A stretch of DNA of 64,000 nt from Frigidibacter sp. GTDB lineage: Bacteria > Pseudomonadota > Alphaproteobacteria > Rhodobacterales > Rhodobacteraceae. The notes below the pieces were generated by a model that did not search any database, was not told where the DNA came from, and saw only the letters and a list, made by a program, of their open reading frames with translations. The DNA lies in the NCBI RefSeq assembly GCF_030695035.1, contig NZ_JAUYTT010000008.1, positions 496,001-560,000 on the forward strand, written 5' to 3'. Within the stretch, counting starts at the first letter, position 1. The number at the start of each line of letters is the position of its first letter. Below, piece after piece: positions 26,198 to 34,117 of the stretch. The position numbers and the translations under genes are program-made.

Positions 26198-27013
26198 ATG
26201 CCCGAGGACATGACCCCAGACCCGCCGCGCTACCGGGTGGCAGAGGCGGCGCGCGCGGCCGGCGTCGCGCCCTCGACCCTGCGGCTGTGGGAGACGCAGG
26301 GGCTGATCGCGCCGGCCCGCCTCGCCTCGGGCCAGCGGGTCTATTCCGAGGCGGATGTGGAGCGGCTCTGCCGCATCGCCTTCCTGCGCCGCGAGGACGG
26401 GCTGAACCCCGCCGCGATCCGCGCCGCGCTGGCGGGCGACGCCCCTGCCCCTGCGCCCTCCTCGCCCGCCGCCGCGCCGGACCTCGGCCCCCAGCTGCGC
26501 CGCCTGCGGCTGGCCCGCGGCGAGACGCTGGAGCAGGCGGCGGCGGCTTTGTCCGTGTCGTCATCGGCCCTGTCCACGCTGGAACGCACGGGGGCGGGCG
26601 TGTCCTTCAAGACCCTGCATGACATCGCCCGCCATTACGGCACCACCGTGTCGAGCCTTTCGGGCCAGGACGCCCCCGGCGGCGCCGTGGTGCGGGCCGG
26701 GGCGCGCCGCCACTGGCCGATGCCGGTGCCGGGGGTGACGGTCGAGCTGCTGGCCGAGGGGCGCAACCAGATGGATTGCCACCTCTTCCGCCTCGCCCCG
26801 GGCGCCGCCAGCGAGGGCGGCTATGGCCATGAGGGCGAGGAATTCCTGCACCTGCTTGAGGGCCGCTTCCGCATCGTGCTCGACGGCACCGAGGCGCATG
26901 ACCTCGGCCCCGGCGATTCCCTCTATTTCGCCAGCAAGCGGCCCCATGCCTGGATGAACCTTGGCGAGGGGGAATGCGTGCTGATCTGGGTGAATACGCC
27001 GCCGAGTTTCTGA
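26198..27013 (+). CDS. MerR-XRE-cupin fusion transcriptional regulator
   Basis: A 271-residue protein with three modules. Residues about 8-80 are a MerR-type winged HTH (YRVAEAARAAGVAPSTLRLWETQGLI...YSEADVERL). Residues about 95-150 are an XRE/Cro HTH (QLRRLRLARGETLEQAAAALSVSSSALSTLE). Residues about 185-268 are a cupin (GYGHEGEEFLHLLEGRF...LGPGDSLYFASKRPHAW). XRE-cupin regulators such as PuuR control polyamine/GABA genes, which fits the neighbours. The extra N-terminal MerR domain is unusual. Divergent from gabT with a palindrome between. Confidence 0.88.
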   Translation: MPEDMTPDPPRYRVAEAARAAGVAPSTLRLWETQGLIAPARLASGQRVYSEADVERLCRIAFLRREDGLNPAAIRAALAGDAPAPAPSSPAAAPDLGPQLRRLRLARGETLEQAAAALSVSSSALSTLERTGAGVSFKTLHDIARHYGTTVSSLSGQDAPGGAVVRAGARRHWPMPVPGVTVELLAEGRNQMDCHLFRLAPGAASEGGYGHEGEEFLHLLEGRFRIVLDGTEAHDLGPGDSLYFASKRPHAWMNLGEGECVLIWVNTPPSF

Positions 27014-27029
27014 GGTTCTGGCGGAAGCC

Positions 27030-27081
27030 GGGGGGCCTTCAGCCCCCCGCGCCCCCCGAGGATATTTAGGCAAAGAAGAGA
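27030..27081. repeat. Intergenic repeat copy 1 (G/C hairpin plus 20-mer)
   Basis: A GGGGGG/CCCCCC hairpin (27030-27046) is followed by GCCCCCCGAG and the 20-mer GATATTTAGGCAAAGAAGAG (27061-27080). The 20-mer recurs with one or two changes at 34094-34113 and 43207-43226, each preceded by a C run. Here it follows the stop of the cupin regulator. Confidence 0.8.
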
Positions 27082-27179
27082 GGAAGAAGGGGCGCGGGCT
27101 TCCCGCACTCGGCGCTTTCGTCCGGGCGGCGCGGTGCCTATCCTTGCTGCGCGGACTGCCCGCACGGAGCCCCAGCCTG

Positions 27180-28082
27180 ATGGCCTTTACCCTGCGCCAG
27201 TTGCAGTTCTTCGTGGCCGCCGCCGAGGCCGGATCGGTGTCGGCGGCGGCGCGGGCGCTATCGATCTCGCAATCCTCGGTCACCGAGGCGATCCGCGGGC
27301 TGGAGGAGGATCTGGGCGTCACCCTGTTCGAGAGGCGGGCGCGCGGGCTGGACCTGACCCATCGCGGCAGCCTGTTCCTGCGCCATGCCAGCCAGATCCT
27401 CGGCGATGTCGCCACCGCCCGGCAGGCGTTCCGCGAGGAGCCGGGGCTGGAGGGCGGGCGGCTGAGCCTTGGGGTGACCTCGCTGGTCGCGGGCTATGTG
27501 CTGTCGGACATGCTCAGCCGCTTTCGCCGCGCCTTTCCGGCGGTGGAGGTGACGGCGCTGGAGGAGACCGGCGAGTACCTCCAGCACCTGCTGATCGGCG
27601 GCGAGCTGGACGTGGCGGTGCTGCTGACCTCGGCCATCCGCGAGCGGGCGGCGCTGAACGTGGAAACGCTGCTGGTCTCGCCCTACCGGCTGTGGCTGCC
27701 GATGGGGCACCCTCTGGCCGAGGCGGAGGCAATCGCGCCCGAGGATCTGGCGGGCGAGAATTTCATCATGCTGACGGTTGACGAGATCGAGGAGAGCACC
27801 CGGCGGCTGATGGCGGGGTTTTCGGTGCGCCCGCGCATCGCGTTCCGCACGAGGTCGGTAGAGGCGGTGCGCAGCCTGGTGGCCACCGGCGCCGGGGTGG
27901 CGCTGCTGCCGGGGCTGGTCTACCGGCCCTGGTCGCTGGAGGGGGACCGGATCGAGATCCGCGACGTGTCGGGCGATCTGCCCTCGGTGCAGGTGGGCCT
28001 TGCCTGGCGCAAGGGCGCGCCGCTGCCGGGGCCGGCGCGCAGCTTCATCAAGGCGGCGCAGGCGGCGGTGCCGGTGCGGTGA
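27180..28082 (+). CDS. LysR-family transcriptional regulator
   Basis: A 300-residue LTTR from ATG 27180. The N-terminal wHTH reads TLRQLQFFVAAAEAGSVSAAARALSISQ, followed by the linker helix and a periplasmic-binding-protein-like effector domain (LSLGVTSLVAGYVLSDML ... GAGVALLPGLV). It lies 140 bp upstream of the polyamine-type transporter operon on the same strand. The gap holds two LysR-type dyads, so it is the likely regulator of that operon. Effector unknown, perhaps a polyamine or a product of its breakdown. Confidence 0.92.
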   Translation: MAFTLRQLQFFVAAAEAGSVSAAARALSISQSSVTEAIRGLEEDLGVTLFERRARGLDLTHRGSLFLRHASQILGDVATARQAFREEPGLEGGRLSLGVTSLVAGYVLSDMLSRFRRAFPAVEVTALEETGEYLQHLLIGGELDVAVLLTSAIRERAALNVETLLVSPYRLWLPMGHPLAEAEAIAPEDLAGENFIMLTVDEIEESTRRLMAGFSVRPRIAFRTRSVEAVRSLVATGAGVALLPGLVYRPWSLEGDRIEIRDVSGDLPSVQVGLAWRKGAPLPGPARSFIKAAQAAVPVR

Positions 28083-28089
28083 TCTAGCC

Positions 28090-28135
28090 ATCGGCATTTC
28101 CGATAGGTGCCTTCATTCTTTTGCATTTGCGAAAG
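28090..28135. promoter_or_regulatory. Two LysR-type dyads upstream of the transporter operon
   Basis: ATCGG-CATTT-CCGAT (28090-28104) fits the T-N11-A LysR pattern. CTTTTGC-ATTT-GCGAAAG (28118-28135) is a second, one-mismatch inverted repeat. Centres are about 30 bp apart, roughly three helical turns, as in paired LTTR recognition/activation sites. Confidence 0.5.
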
Positions 28136-28222
28136 GTCAGGCGCCGGACTTACCGTTTGGCATCACCGGAAAACCCGGGCCCGATGGCCGCCAACGCGCG
28201 GCGCTGCAACAGGGAGTTGCCC

Positions 28223-29395
28223 ATGATCCGTCAGACCACCACACCCGCCCTTCGCCTCGCCGGCACCACCGCGCTGGCCCTGCTTGTAACCCTGCACCCC
28301 GCCCTCGCCCAGATGACCGAGATCGGCGCGGCGGAGGGGCAGGTCAACATCGTCGCCTGGCCCGGCTATATCGAGCGCGGCGAGACCATGCCCGACTTCG
28401 ACTGGGTGACCCGCTTCGAGGAGGCCTCTGGCTGCAAGGTCAACATCAAGACTGCCAACACCTCGGACGAGATGGTGGCGCTGATGAACGAGGGCGGGTT
28501 CGATCTTGTCACCGCCTCGGGCGATGCCTCGCTGCGGCTGGTGGCGGGCAAGCGGGTGCAGCCGGTGAACGTGGATCTGATCCCGTCCTGGTCCGCGGTC
28601 GATGACCGGCTGAAGGACGCGCCCTGGCACACGGTCGATGGCGTGCATTACGGTGTGCCCTATGCCTGGGGCCCGAACGTGCTGATGTACAACACCGAGG
28701 CCTTTGGCGACACGCCCCCCACCTCGTGGAACGTGGTGTTCGAGGAGATGACCCTGCCGGACGGCCAGTCCAACAAGGGCCGGGTGCAGGCCTATGACGG
28801 GCCGATCCATGTGGCGGATGCCGCACAATACCTGATGGTGCATCAGCCGGATCTGGGCATCACCTCGCCCTATGAGCTGACCGAAGACCAGTACAAGGCA
28901 GCGCTGGACCTTCTGCGCGGGCAGCGCGAACTGGTCGCGCGCTACTGGCATGACGCCTTCATCCAGATGGATGATTTCAAGAACGAGGGCATCGTGGCTT
29001 CCGGCTCCTGGCCCTTCCAGGTGAACCTGCTGCAATCCGAAGGCTTCCCCGTCGCCAGCACCATCCCCGAGGAAGGCGCGACCGGCTGGGCCGATACCAC
29101 GATGATGCATGTCGACGCCGAGAACCCCAACTGCGCCTATATGTGGATGGAGCATACCCTGTCCTCGAACCTGCAATCGGACCTGTCGGTCTGGTTTGGC
29201 GCCAACCCGGTCGTCCCCGCCGCCTGCACCGACGGGTCGGGGATGCAGACCGCCGAGGGCTGCACCAAGAACGGGCTGGATGATTTCGAGCGCATCAAGT
29301 TCTGGACCACCCCGGTCGCCAGCTGCCCGGGCGGCGATTGCGTGCCCTATTACCGCTGGGTCAGCGACTATATCGGCGTGATCGGCGGGCGCTGA
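28223..29395 (+). CDS. ABC transporter substrate-binding protein, PotD-like
   Basis: A 390-residue periplasmic protein with a signal peptide about residues 1-29 (ending ALAQ). It has the spermidine/putrescine-binding pattern: VNIVAWPGYIERG near the mature N terminus, FDLVTASGDAS, GVPYAWGPNVLMYN and a late WFGANPVVP. The mature protein has several cysteines toward the C terminus (ACTDGSG...EGCTKNG...ASCPGGDCVPY), which may form disulfides. AGGGAG lies 7-12 bases before ATG 28223. It heads an operon for CDA-like protein, ATPase, two permeases and an aldehyde dehydrogenase, and is separated from them by a hairpin. Confidence 0.88.
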   Translation: MIRQTTTPALRLAGTTALALLVTLHPALAQMTEIGAAEGQVNIVAWPGYIERGETMPDFDWVTRFEEASGCKVNIKTANTSDEMVALMNEGGFDLVTASGDASLRLVAGKRVQPVNVDLIPSWSAVDDRLKDAPWHTVDGVHYGVPYAWGPNVLMYNTEAFGDTPPTSWNVVFEEMTLPDGQSNKGRVQAYDGPIHVADAAQYLMVHQPDLGITSPYELTEDQYKAALDLLRGQRELVARYWHDAFIQMDDFKNEGIVASGSWPFQVNLLQSEGFPVASTIPEEGATGWADTTMMHVDAENPNCAYMWMEHTLSSNLQSDLSVWFGANPVVPAACTDGSGMQTAEGCTKNGLDDFERIKFWTTPVASCPGGDCVPYYRWVSDYIGVIGGR

Positions 29396-29401
29396 TCCCC
29401 G

Positions 29402-29427
29402 GGGGCGGCCCCGAGCCGCCCCTTTTT
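29402..29427 (+). terminator. Hairpin/attenuator between the SBP gene and the rest of the operon
   Basis: GGGGCGGC (29402-29409) pairs with GCCGCCCC (29415-29422), loop CCCGA, followed by TTTTT. Its position inside the operon suggests partial termination or 3'-end protection, giving more SBP than membrane components. Confidence 0.75.
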
Positions 29428-29446
29428 CCTGCTTGAAGGACCAACC

Positions 29447-29839
29447 ATGACCGATGCCGAGCTGATCCGGCGCGCTGGCGAGGTGACTCGGCCGCGCAGC
29501 CTTGGAAAGACCGTCGAGGCCGGAGCCGTCGGCGCCGCGATCCTGGCGGGCAGCGGCGCGGTGTTCTGCGGCGTCTCGATCGACGCGGCCTGCGGCATCG
29601 GCTTTTGCGCCGAACATGGCGCCGTGGCCGCGATGGTCACCGCGGGGGAGAGCCGGGTTCTGGCAATGGTCGCGGTCCATGCGGCTGGCCATGTCGTCGC
29701 CCCTTGCGGGCGCTGCCGCGAGCTGGTGATGCAGATCGACTCCGGCAATGCCGCAACCCGCGTGCTGCTGCCGGGAACGCGCGTGCTGCCCCTGGCGCAG
29801 CTGCTGCCGGATTGGTGGCAATCGGAGAGCCTGCCATGA
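29447..29839 (+). CDS. Cytidine deaminase-like zinc hydrolase
   Basis: A 130-residue protein with the zinc motifs GFCAEHGAVAAM (Cys-Ala-Glu: first zinc ligand and catalytic Glu) and APCGRCRELVMQ (PCxxC ligands). This matches the cytidine/blasticidin-S deaminase superfamily in length and spacing. Its stop overlaps the ATPase start (ATGA), so it is translated as part of a polyamine-type transporter operon. A nucleoside substrate seems odd there. It may deaminate or hydrolyse a guanidino- or aminated compound linked to the imported ligand, which is inference. Confidence 0.82.
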   Translation: MTDAELIRRAGEVTRPRSLGKTVEAGAVGAAILAGSGAVFCGVSIDAACGIGFCAEHGAVAAMVTAGESRVLAMVAVHAAGHVVAPCGRCRELVMQIDSGNAATRVLLPGTRVLPLAQLLPDWWQSESLP

Positions 29840-30837
29840 TCGCTGCCGTCGACTTCACCCATGTCTCGCGCCAGTTCGGCAGCGGCGCCGCGGCGGTCCG
29901 CGCCGTCGATGACGTGAGCCTGGCCATTGCCGAGGGGGAGTTTTTCGCCATGCTCGGGCCCTCTGGCTCGGGCAAGACCACCTGCCTGCGGTTGATCTCG
30001 GGGTTCGAGAGCCCCAACGAGGGCACCATCCGCATCTTCGGGCAGGACATGGGTGCCGTGCCGCCGAACCGGCGCCATGTGAACACGGTGTTTCAGGATT
30101 ACGCCCTCTTCCCCCACATGACCGTGCGCGACAATGTCGCCTACGGGCTGATGGTGCGCGGCATGGACCGGCGCACGCGGCTGGCACGGGCCGAGGAGAT
30201 GCTGGCGCTGGTGCATCTGCCGGAGTTCGGCGGCCGGAAGCCCGGGCAGCTGTCGGGCGGGCAGCGGCAGCGGGTGGCACTGGCGCGCGCGCTGGTGAAC
30301 GAACCGCGGGTGCTGCTGCTGGATGAGCCCTTGGGCGCGCTGGACCTGAAACTGCGCGAGGCGATGCAAGATGAGCTGAAGAGCCTGCAAAAGCGGCTTG
30401 GCATCACCTTCGTCTTCGTGACCCACGATCAGGGCGAGGCGCTGAGCATGGCCGACCGCGTGGCGGTGTTCAGCCGCGGCAAGATCGTGCAGACCGGCAG
30501 CCCCGCCGAGGTGTATGAGCGCCCCGCCACGCGCTTCGTGGCGGATTTCGTCGGCTCCTCCAATGTGCTGTCCCCCGAGCAATCGGCCCGCCTCGGCGGC
30601 CCCGCGCGCTGGACCAGCCTGCGGCCCGAGGCGATCCGGCTGGCGGGCGAAGGCACCCCCGGCACCGTCACCGCCCTGCGCTATCTGGGCGCGGGCACCC
30701 GCGTCGCCGTGGCGCTGGAGGCGGGCTTGGATCTGGGCGTGCTGCTGCCCGCAGGCGCGCCGGTCCCGGCCCCCGGCGAGGCGGTGCGCCTGACATGGGA
30801 GCGCAGCGCGATGCATGCGATGGAGGGCGAGGAATGA
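29836..30837 (+). CDS. ABC transporter ATP-binding protein, PotA-like
   Basis: A 333-residue nucleotide-binding subunit. Walker A GPSGSGKTT, Q-loop (VFQDYALFPHMTV), signature LSGGQRQR, Walker B LLLDEPLGALD and switch His (FVTHDQ) are all present. A C-terminal TOBE/OB region (SLRPEAIRL...) follows, as in PotA/FbpC-type importers. Start and stop both overlap their neighbours by ATGA, so subunits are translationally coupled. Confidence 0.93.
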   Translation: MIAAVDFTHVSRQFGSGAAAVRAVDDVSLAIAEGEFFAMLGPSGSGKTTCLRLISGFESPNEGTIRIFGQDMGAVPPNRRHVNTVFQDYALFPHMTVRDNVAYGLMVRGMDRRTRLARAEEMLALVHLPEFGGRKPGQLSGGQRQRVALARALVNEPRVLLLDEPLGALDLKLREAMQDELKSLQKRLGITFVFVTHDQGEALSMADRVAVFSRGKIVQTGSPAEVYERPATRFVADFVGSSNVLSPEQSARLGGPARWTSLRPEAIRLAGEGTPGTVTALRYLGAGTRVAVALEAGLDLGVLLPAGAPVPAPGEAVRLTWERSAMHAMEGEE

Positions 30838-31778
30838 GCGCAGCCCTTGAACCGGCCCATCCCCCTCGCGGCCCGGGCGACCGGCTGACCGGCCTGTTCT
30901 GGCGCCGCCCTTGGGTCTTGCTTGCCCTGCTGCTGGCGCCGCCGCTGCTGTGGCTGGGGGTGGTCTATGTCGGCTCGCTGGTCGCGCTTCTGTGGCAGAG
31001 CTTCTATTCCATCGACGAGTTCAGCGGCATGGTGGTGCCGGAACTGACGCTGAAGACCTATGCCGAACTGCTGCGCCCCTCGAATGCCGATGTGATCCTG
31101 CGCACCGCGACGATGGCGGCGGCGGTCACCCTTGCCTCGGCGGTGCTGGCCTTCCCCATCGCCTATTACGCGGCGCGCTATGCCAAGGGCCGCTGGAAGG
31201 CCGCCTTCTACCTTGGCGTGATGCTGCCGCTGTGGTCGAGCTATCTGGTCAAGGTCTATGCCTGGAAGCTGATCCTGGCGAAGGAGGGGATCGTGACCTG
31301 GGCCTTCGAGGGGCTTGGCGCAGGGAACCTGCTGAACGCGGTGCTGGCGATCCCGGTGATCGGGGGCAATTCGCTGTCCACCAGCTATATGGGCACGTTC
31401 CTGGTGTTCCTCTATGTCTGGCTGCCCTTCATGATCCTGCCGATGCAGGCCTCGCTCGAGCGGGTGCCGGCGACGATGCTGGAAGCCTCCAGCGATCTTG
31501 GCGCGCGGCCGGGGCAGACCTTCCGCCATGTGATCCTGCCGCTGGCGATGCCGGGGGTGATTGCCGGGTCGATCTTCACCTTCTCGCTGACGCTGGGGGA
31601 TTACATCATCCCGCAGATCGTCGGATCGTCGCGGCTGTTCATCGGGCAGGCGGTCTACACGCTGCAGGGAACGGCGGGGAATATCCCGCTGGCGGCGGCC
31701 TTTGCGGTGGTGCCGATCCTGATCATGCTGGTCTATCTCGCCGTGGCCCGGCGGCTGGGGGCGTTCGATGCACTCTGA
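30834..31778 (+). CDS. ABC transporter permease, PotB-like
   Basis: A 314-residue inner-membrane subunit with about six hydrophobic segments after a short cytoplasmic N terminus. The EAA coupling loop reads [27 protein letters not shown], docking to the ATPase. The ATG at 30834 overlaps the ATPase stop (ATGA). The gene overlaps the next permease by 11 bases. Confidence 0.92.
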   Translation: MSAALEPAHPPRGPGDRLTGLFWRRPWVLLALLLAPPLLWLGVVYVGSLVALLWQSFYSIDEFSGMVVPELTLKTYAELLRPSNADVILRTATMAAAVTLASAVLAFPIAYYAARYAKGRWKAAFYLGVMLPLWSSYLVKVYAWKLILAKEGIVTWAFEGLGAGNLLNAVLAIPVIGGNSLSTSYMGTFLVFLYVWLPFMILPMQASLERVPATMLEASSDLGARPGQTFRHVILPLAMPGVIAGSIFTFSLTLGDYIIPQIVGSSRLFIGQAVYTLQGTAGNIPLAAAFAVVPILIMLVYLAVARRLGAFDAL

Positions 31779-32574
31779 TCGCGCCCCATTGATGCTGAAG
31801 GTTGCGGCGGTGGCGGGGCTTGCCTTCCTGCACCTGCCGATCCTACTGATCTTCCTTTACGCCTTCACCACCGAGGAGCGGACCTACCAGTTCCCGCCCC
31901 CCGGCCTGACGCTGAAATGGTTCGGCGTGGCGTGGGAGCGGCCGGACATCTGGCCGCCGCTCTACCTGTCGCTGAAGGTCGCCGCGATCTCGACTGCGCT
32001 GGCGCTGGTGCTGGGAACACTGGCCGCCGCTGCGATGGCGCGGGCCCGGTTCTTCGGGCGGGACTCGATCTCATTGCTGGTGATCCTGCCGATCGCCCTG
32101 CCCGGCATCATCACCGGCATGTCGCTGCGATCCGCCTTCGCCATTGCCGATATCCCGTTCTCCACCCTGACCATCGTGCTGGGGCATGCCACCTTCTGCG
32201 TGGTCATCGTCTACAACAACGCCGTGGCCCGGTTCCGGCGGCTTGGCGGCTCGATGCTGGAGGCGAGCGCCGATCTTGGCGCCAACGGCTTCCAGACCTT
32301 CCGCTTCGTGATCCTGCCCAACCTCGGCTCCGCCTTGCTGGCTGGCGGGATGCTGGCCTTCGCGCTGTCCTTTGACGAGGTGATCGTCACCACCTTCACC
32401 GCCGGCCAGCAAAGCACCCTGCCGATCTGGATGCTGAACGAACTGGTGCGCCCGCGGCAGCGCCCGGTCACCAATGTCGTCGCCATCGTCGTCTTTGCGG
32501 CCACCTTCGTGCCGATCCTCATCGCCTATACCCTGACCCGCGGCGGCGCAGACACCGCCGGGGGCGGCAAATGA
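31768..32574 (+). CDS. ABC transporter permease, PotC-like
   Basis: A 268-residue inner-membrane subunit with about six hydrophobic segments and the EAA loop [24 protein letters not shown]. Together with the PotB-like subunit it forms the translocation pathway. The sequence [16 protein letters not shown] is typical of the PotC side. Its stop overlaps the dehydrogenase start by ATGA. Confidence 0.92.
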   Translation: MHSDRAPLMLKVAAVAGLAFLHLPILLIFLYAFTTEERTYQFPPPGLTLKWFGVAWERPDIWPPLYLSLKVAAISTALALVLGTLAAAAMARARFFGRDSISLLVILPIALPGIITGMSLRSAFAIADIPFSTLTIVLGHATFCVVIVYNNAVARFRRLGGSMLEASADLGANGFQTFRFVILPNLGSALLAGGMLAFALSFDEVIVTTFTAGQQSTLPIWMLNELVRPRQRPVTNVVAIVVFAATFVPILIAYTLTRGGADTAGGGK

Positions 32575-34040
32575 AAGAGAGTGCCATGACCGAGGACCAG
32601 ACCCTGACAATCGACACCGACCTGCTGATCGGCGGCAGCTTCGAGGCGGGGCAAGAGCCCGGCGAGCCGGTGCTGAACCCGCGCTCTGGCAAGCTGATCC
32701 TCGATCTGCCCGAAGCCTCGACCGATCAGGTGGACCGTGCGGTGGCCGCCGCCCGCGCCGCCTTTGCCGGCTGGTCGCGCACCACGCCTGCCGAACGCTC
32801 CGCTGCCCTCCACGCCATTGCAGACCGGATCGAGGCCGAGGCGGGCGGCTTTGCGGCACTGGAGGCGCTGAACTGCGGCAAGCCGATCAATGCCGCCACC
32901 AATGACGAGCTGCCCGCCATCGTCGATTGCTTCCGCTATTTCGCAGGCGCGGTGCGCTGCCAGTCCGGCACCGTCGCGGGCGAATACCTGGCCGGGCATA
33001 CCAGCATGATCCGCCGCGACGCAGTGGGGGTCATCGCCAGCATCGCACCCTGGAACTATCCGCTGATGATGATGGCCTGGAAGCTCGCCCCGGCCATCGG
33101 CGGCGGCAACACGGTGGTGTTCAAGCCGTCCGAGCAGACGCCGCTGACCGCGCTGAAACTGGCGCGGGTGCTGGCCGATGTGCTGCCCGAGGGCGTGGTC
33201 AACATCCTGCCCGGGCGCGGGCAGACGGTGGGCAGCTACCTGATCAACCATCCCGGGGTGGACATGATCTCGCTGACCGGCGATGTGGCGACGGGCCGCA
33301 AGATGCTCGATGCCGCGGCGAAATCGGTGAAGCGGACGCATCTGGAGCTTGGCGGCAAGGCGCCCGTCGTGGTGTTCGACGATGCGGACATTTCCGAGGT
33401 GGTCGAGGGGCTGCGCGCCTTTGGCTATTACAATGCCGGGCAGGACTGCACCGCCGCCTGCCGGATCTATGCCGGGAAGAAGGTCTATGAGCGGCTGGTG
33501 GCGGATCTGTCCTCGGCAGTGTCCAGCATCGCGCTCGGGCTCGAGGATGATACGGCCAACGAGATCGGGCCGCTGATTTCCCTGCGCCAGCGCGACCGGG
33601 TCGCCAGCTTCGTCGAACGCGCCCGAGAGCAGAGCCATATGGAGGTGACGGCGGGCGGCGAGGTCATGGGCAATGGCGGCGGCTTCTTCTACCGCCCCAC
33701 CGTGATCGCCGGGGCCCGGCAGAGCGACGAGATCGTGCGGCGCGAGGTGTTCGGGCCGGTAGTGTCGGTCACGCCCTTCGACGATGTCGATCAGGCGGTG
33801 GACTGGGCCAATGACAGCGATTACGGGCTGGCAAGCTCGGTCTGGACCCGCGATGTCGGCCGCGCGATGGCAACGGCGGCGCGGCTGCGCTACGGCTGCA
33901 CCTGGGTCAACACGCATTTCATGCTGGTCAACGAGATGCCCCATGGCGGGCTGAAACAGTCGGGCTATGGCAAGGACCTGTCGGCCTATGCGCTGGAGGA
34001 TTACACCGTGGTGCGGCATGTGATGGTGAAGCACGGGTAG
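32571..34040 (+). CDS. Aldehyde dehydrogenase, gamma-aminobutyraldehyde dehydrogenase type
   Basis: A 489-residue NAD-dependent aldehyde dehydrogenase. Catalytic Cys293 is in [11 protein letters not shown] and the general base Glu259 in [19 protein letters not shown] and [21 protein letters not shown] bind cofactor. The GQDCTAACR form is typical of 4-aminobutyraldehyde/betaine-aldehyde dehydrogenases (PatD/YdcW). Encoded directly after a polyamine-type importer (ATGA overlap), it would oxidise 4-aminobutyraldehyde to GABA for GabT encoded about 6.5 kb away. ATG 32586 (MTEDQ) is an alternative start. The enzyme making the aldehyde from putrescine is not in this window. Confidence 0.85.
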   Translation: MKESAMTEDQTLTIDTDLLIGGSFEAGQEPGEPVLNPRSGKLILDLPEASTDQVDRAVAAARAAFAGWSRTTPAERSAALHAIADRIEAEAGGFAALEALNCGKPINAATNDELPAIVDCFRYFAGAVRCQSGTVAGEYLAGHTSMIRRDAVGVIASIAPWNYPLMMMAWKLAPAIGGGNTVVFKPSEQTPLTALKLARVLADVLPEGVVNILPGRGQTVGSYLINHPGVDMISLTGDVATGRKMLDAAAKSVKRTHLELGGKAPVVVFDDADISEVVEGLRAFGYYNAGQDCTAACRIYAGKKVYERLVADLSSAVSSIALGLEDDTANEIGPLISLRQRDRVASFVERAREQSHMEVTAGGEVMGNGGGFFYRPTVIAGARQSDEIVRREVFGPVVSVTPFDDVDQAVDWANDSDYGLASSVWTRDVGRAMATAARLRYGCTWVNTHFMLVNEMPHGGLKQSGYGKDLSAYALEDYTVVRHVMVKHG

Positions 34041-34083
34041 CGTGGCGCTTGTGGCCAGCGGCGGCGGGCCGTCTGCCCCCCGC

Positions 34084-34116
34084 ACCCCCCGAGGATATTT
34101 AGACAAAGAAGAGGGG
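34084..34116. repeat. Intergenic repeat copy 2
   Basis: A C run then GATATTTAGACAAAGAAGAG (34094-34113), lying between the convergent stops of the aldehyde dehydrogenase gene and the hydantoinase-like gene. It touches the latter's stop. Two differences or fewer from the other copies. Confidence 0.8.
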
Positions 34117-34117
34117 A

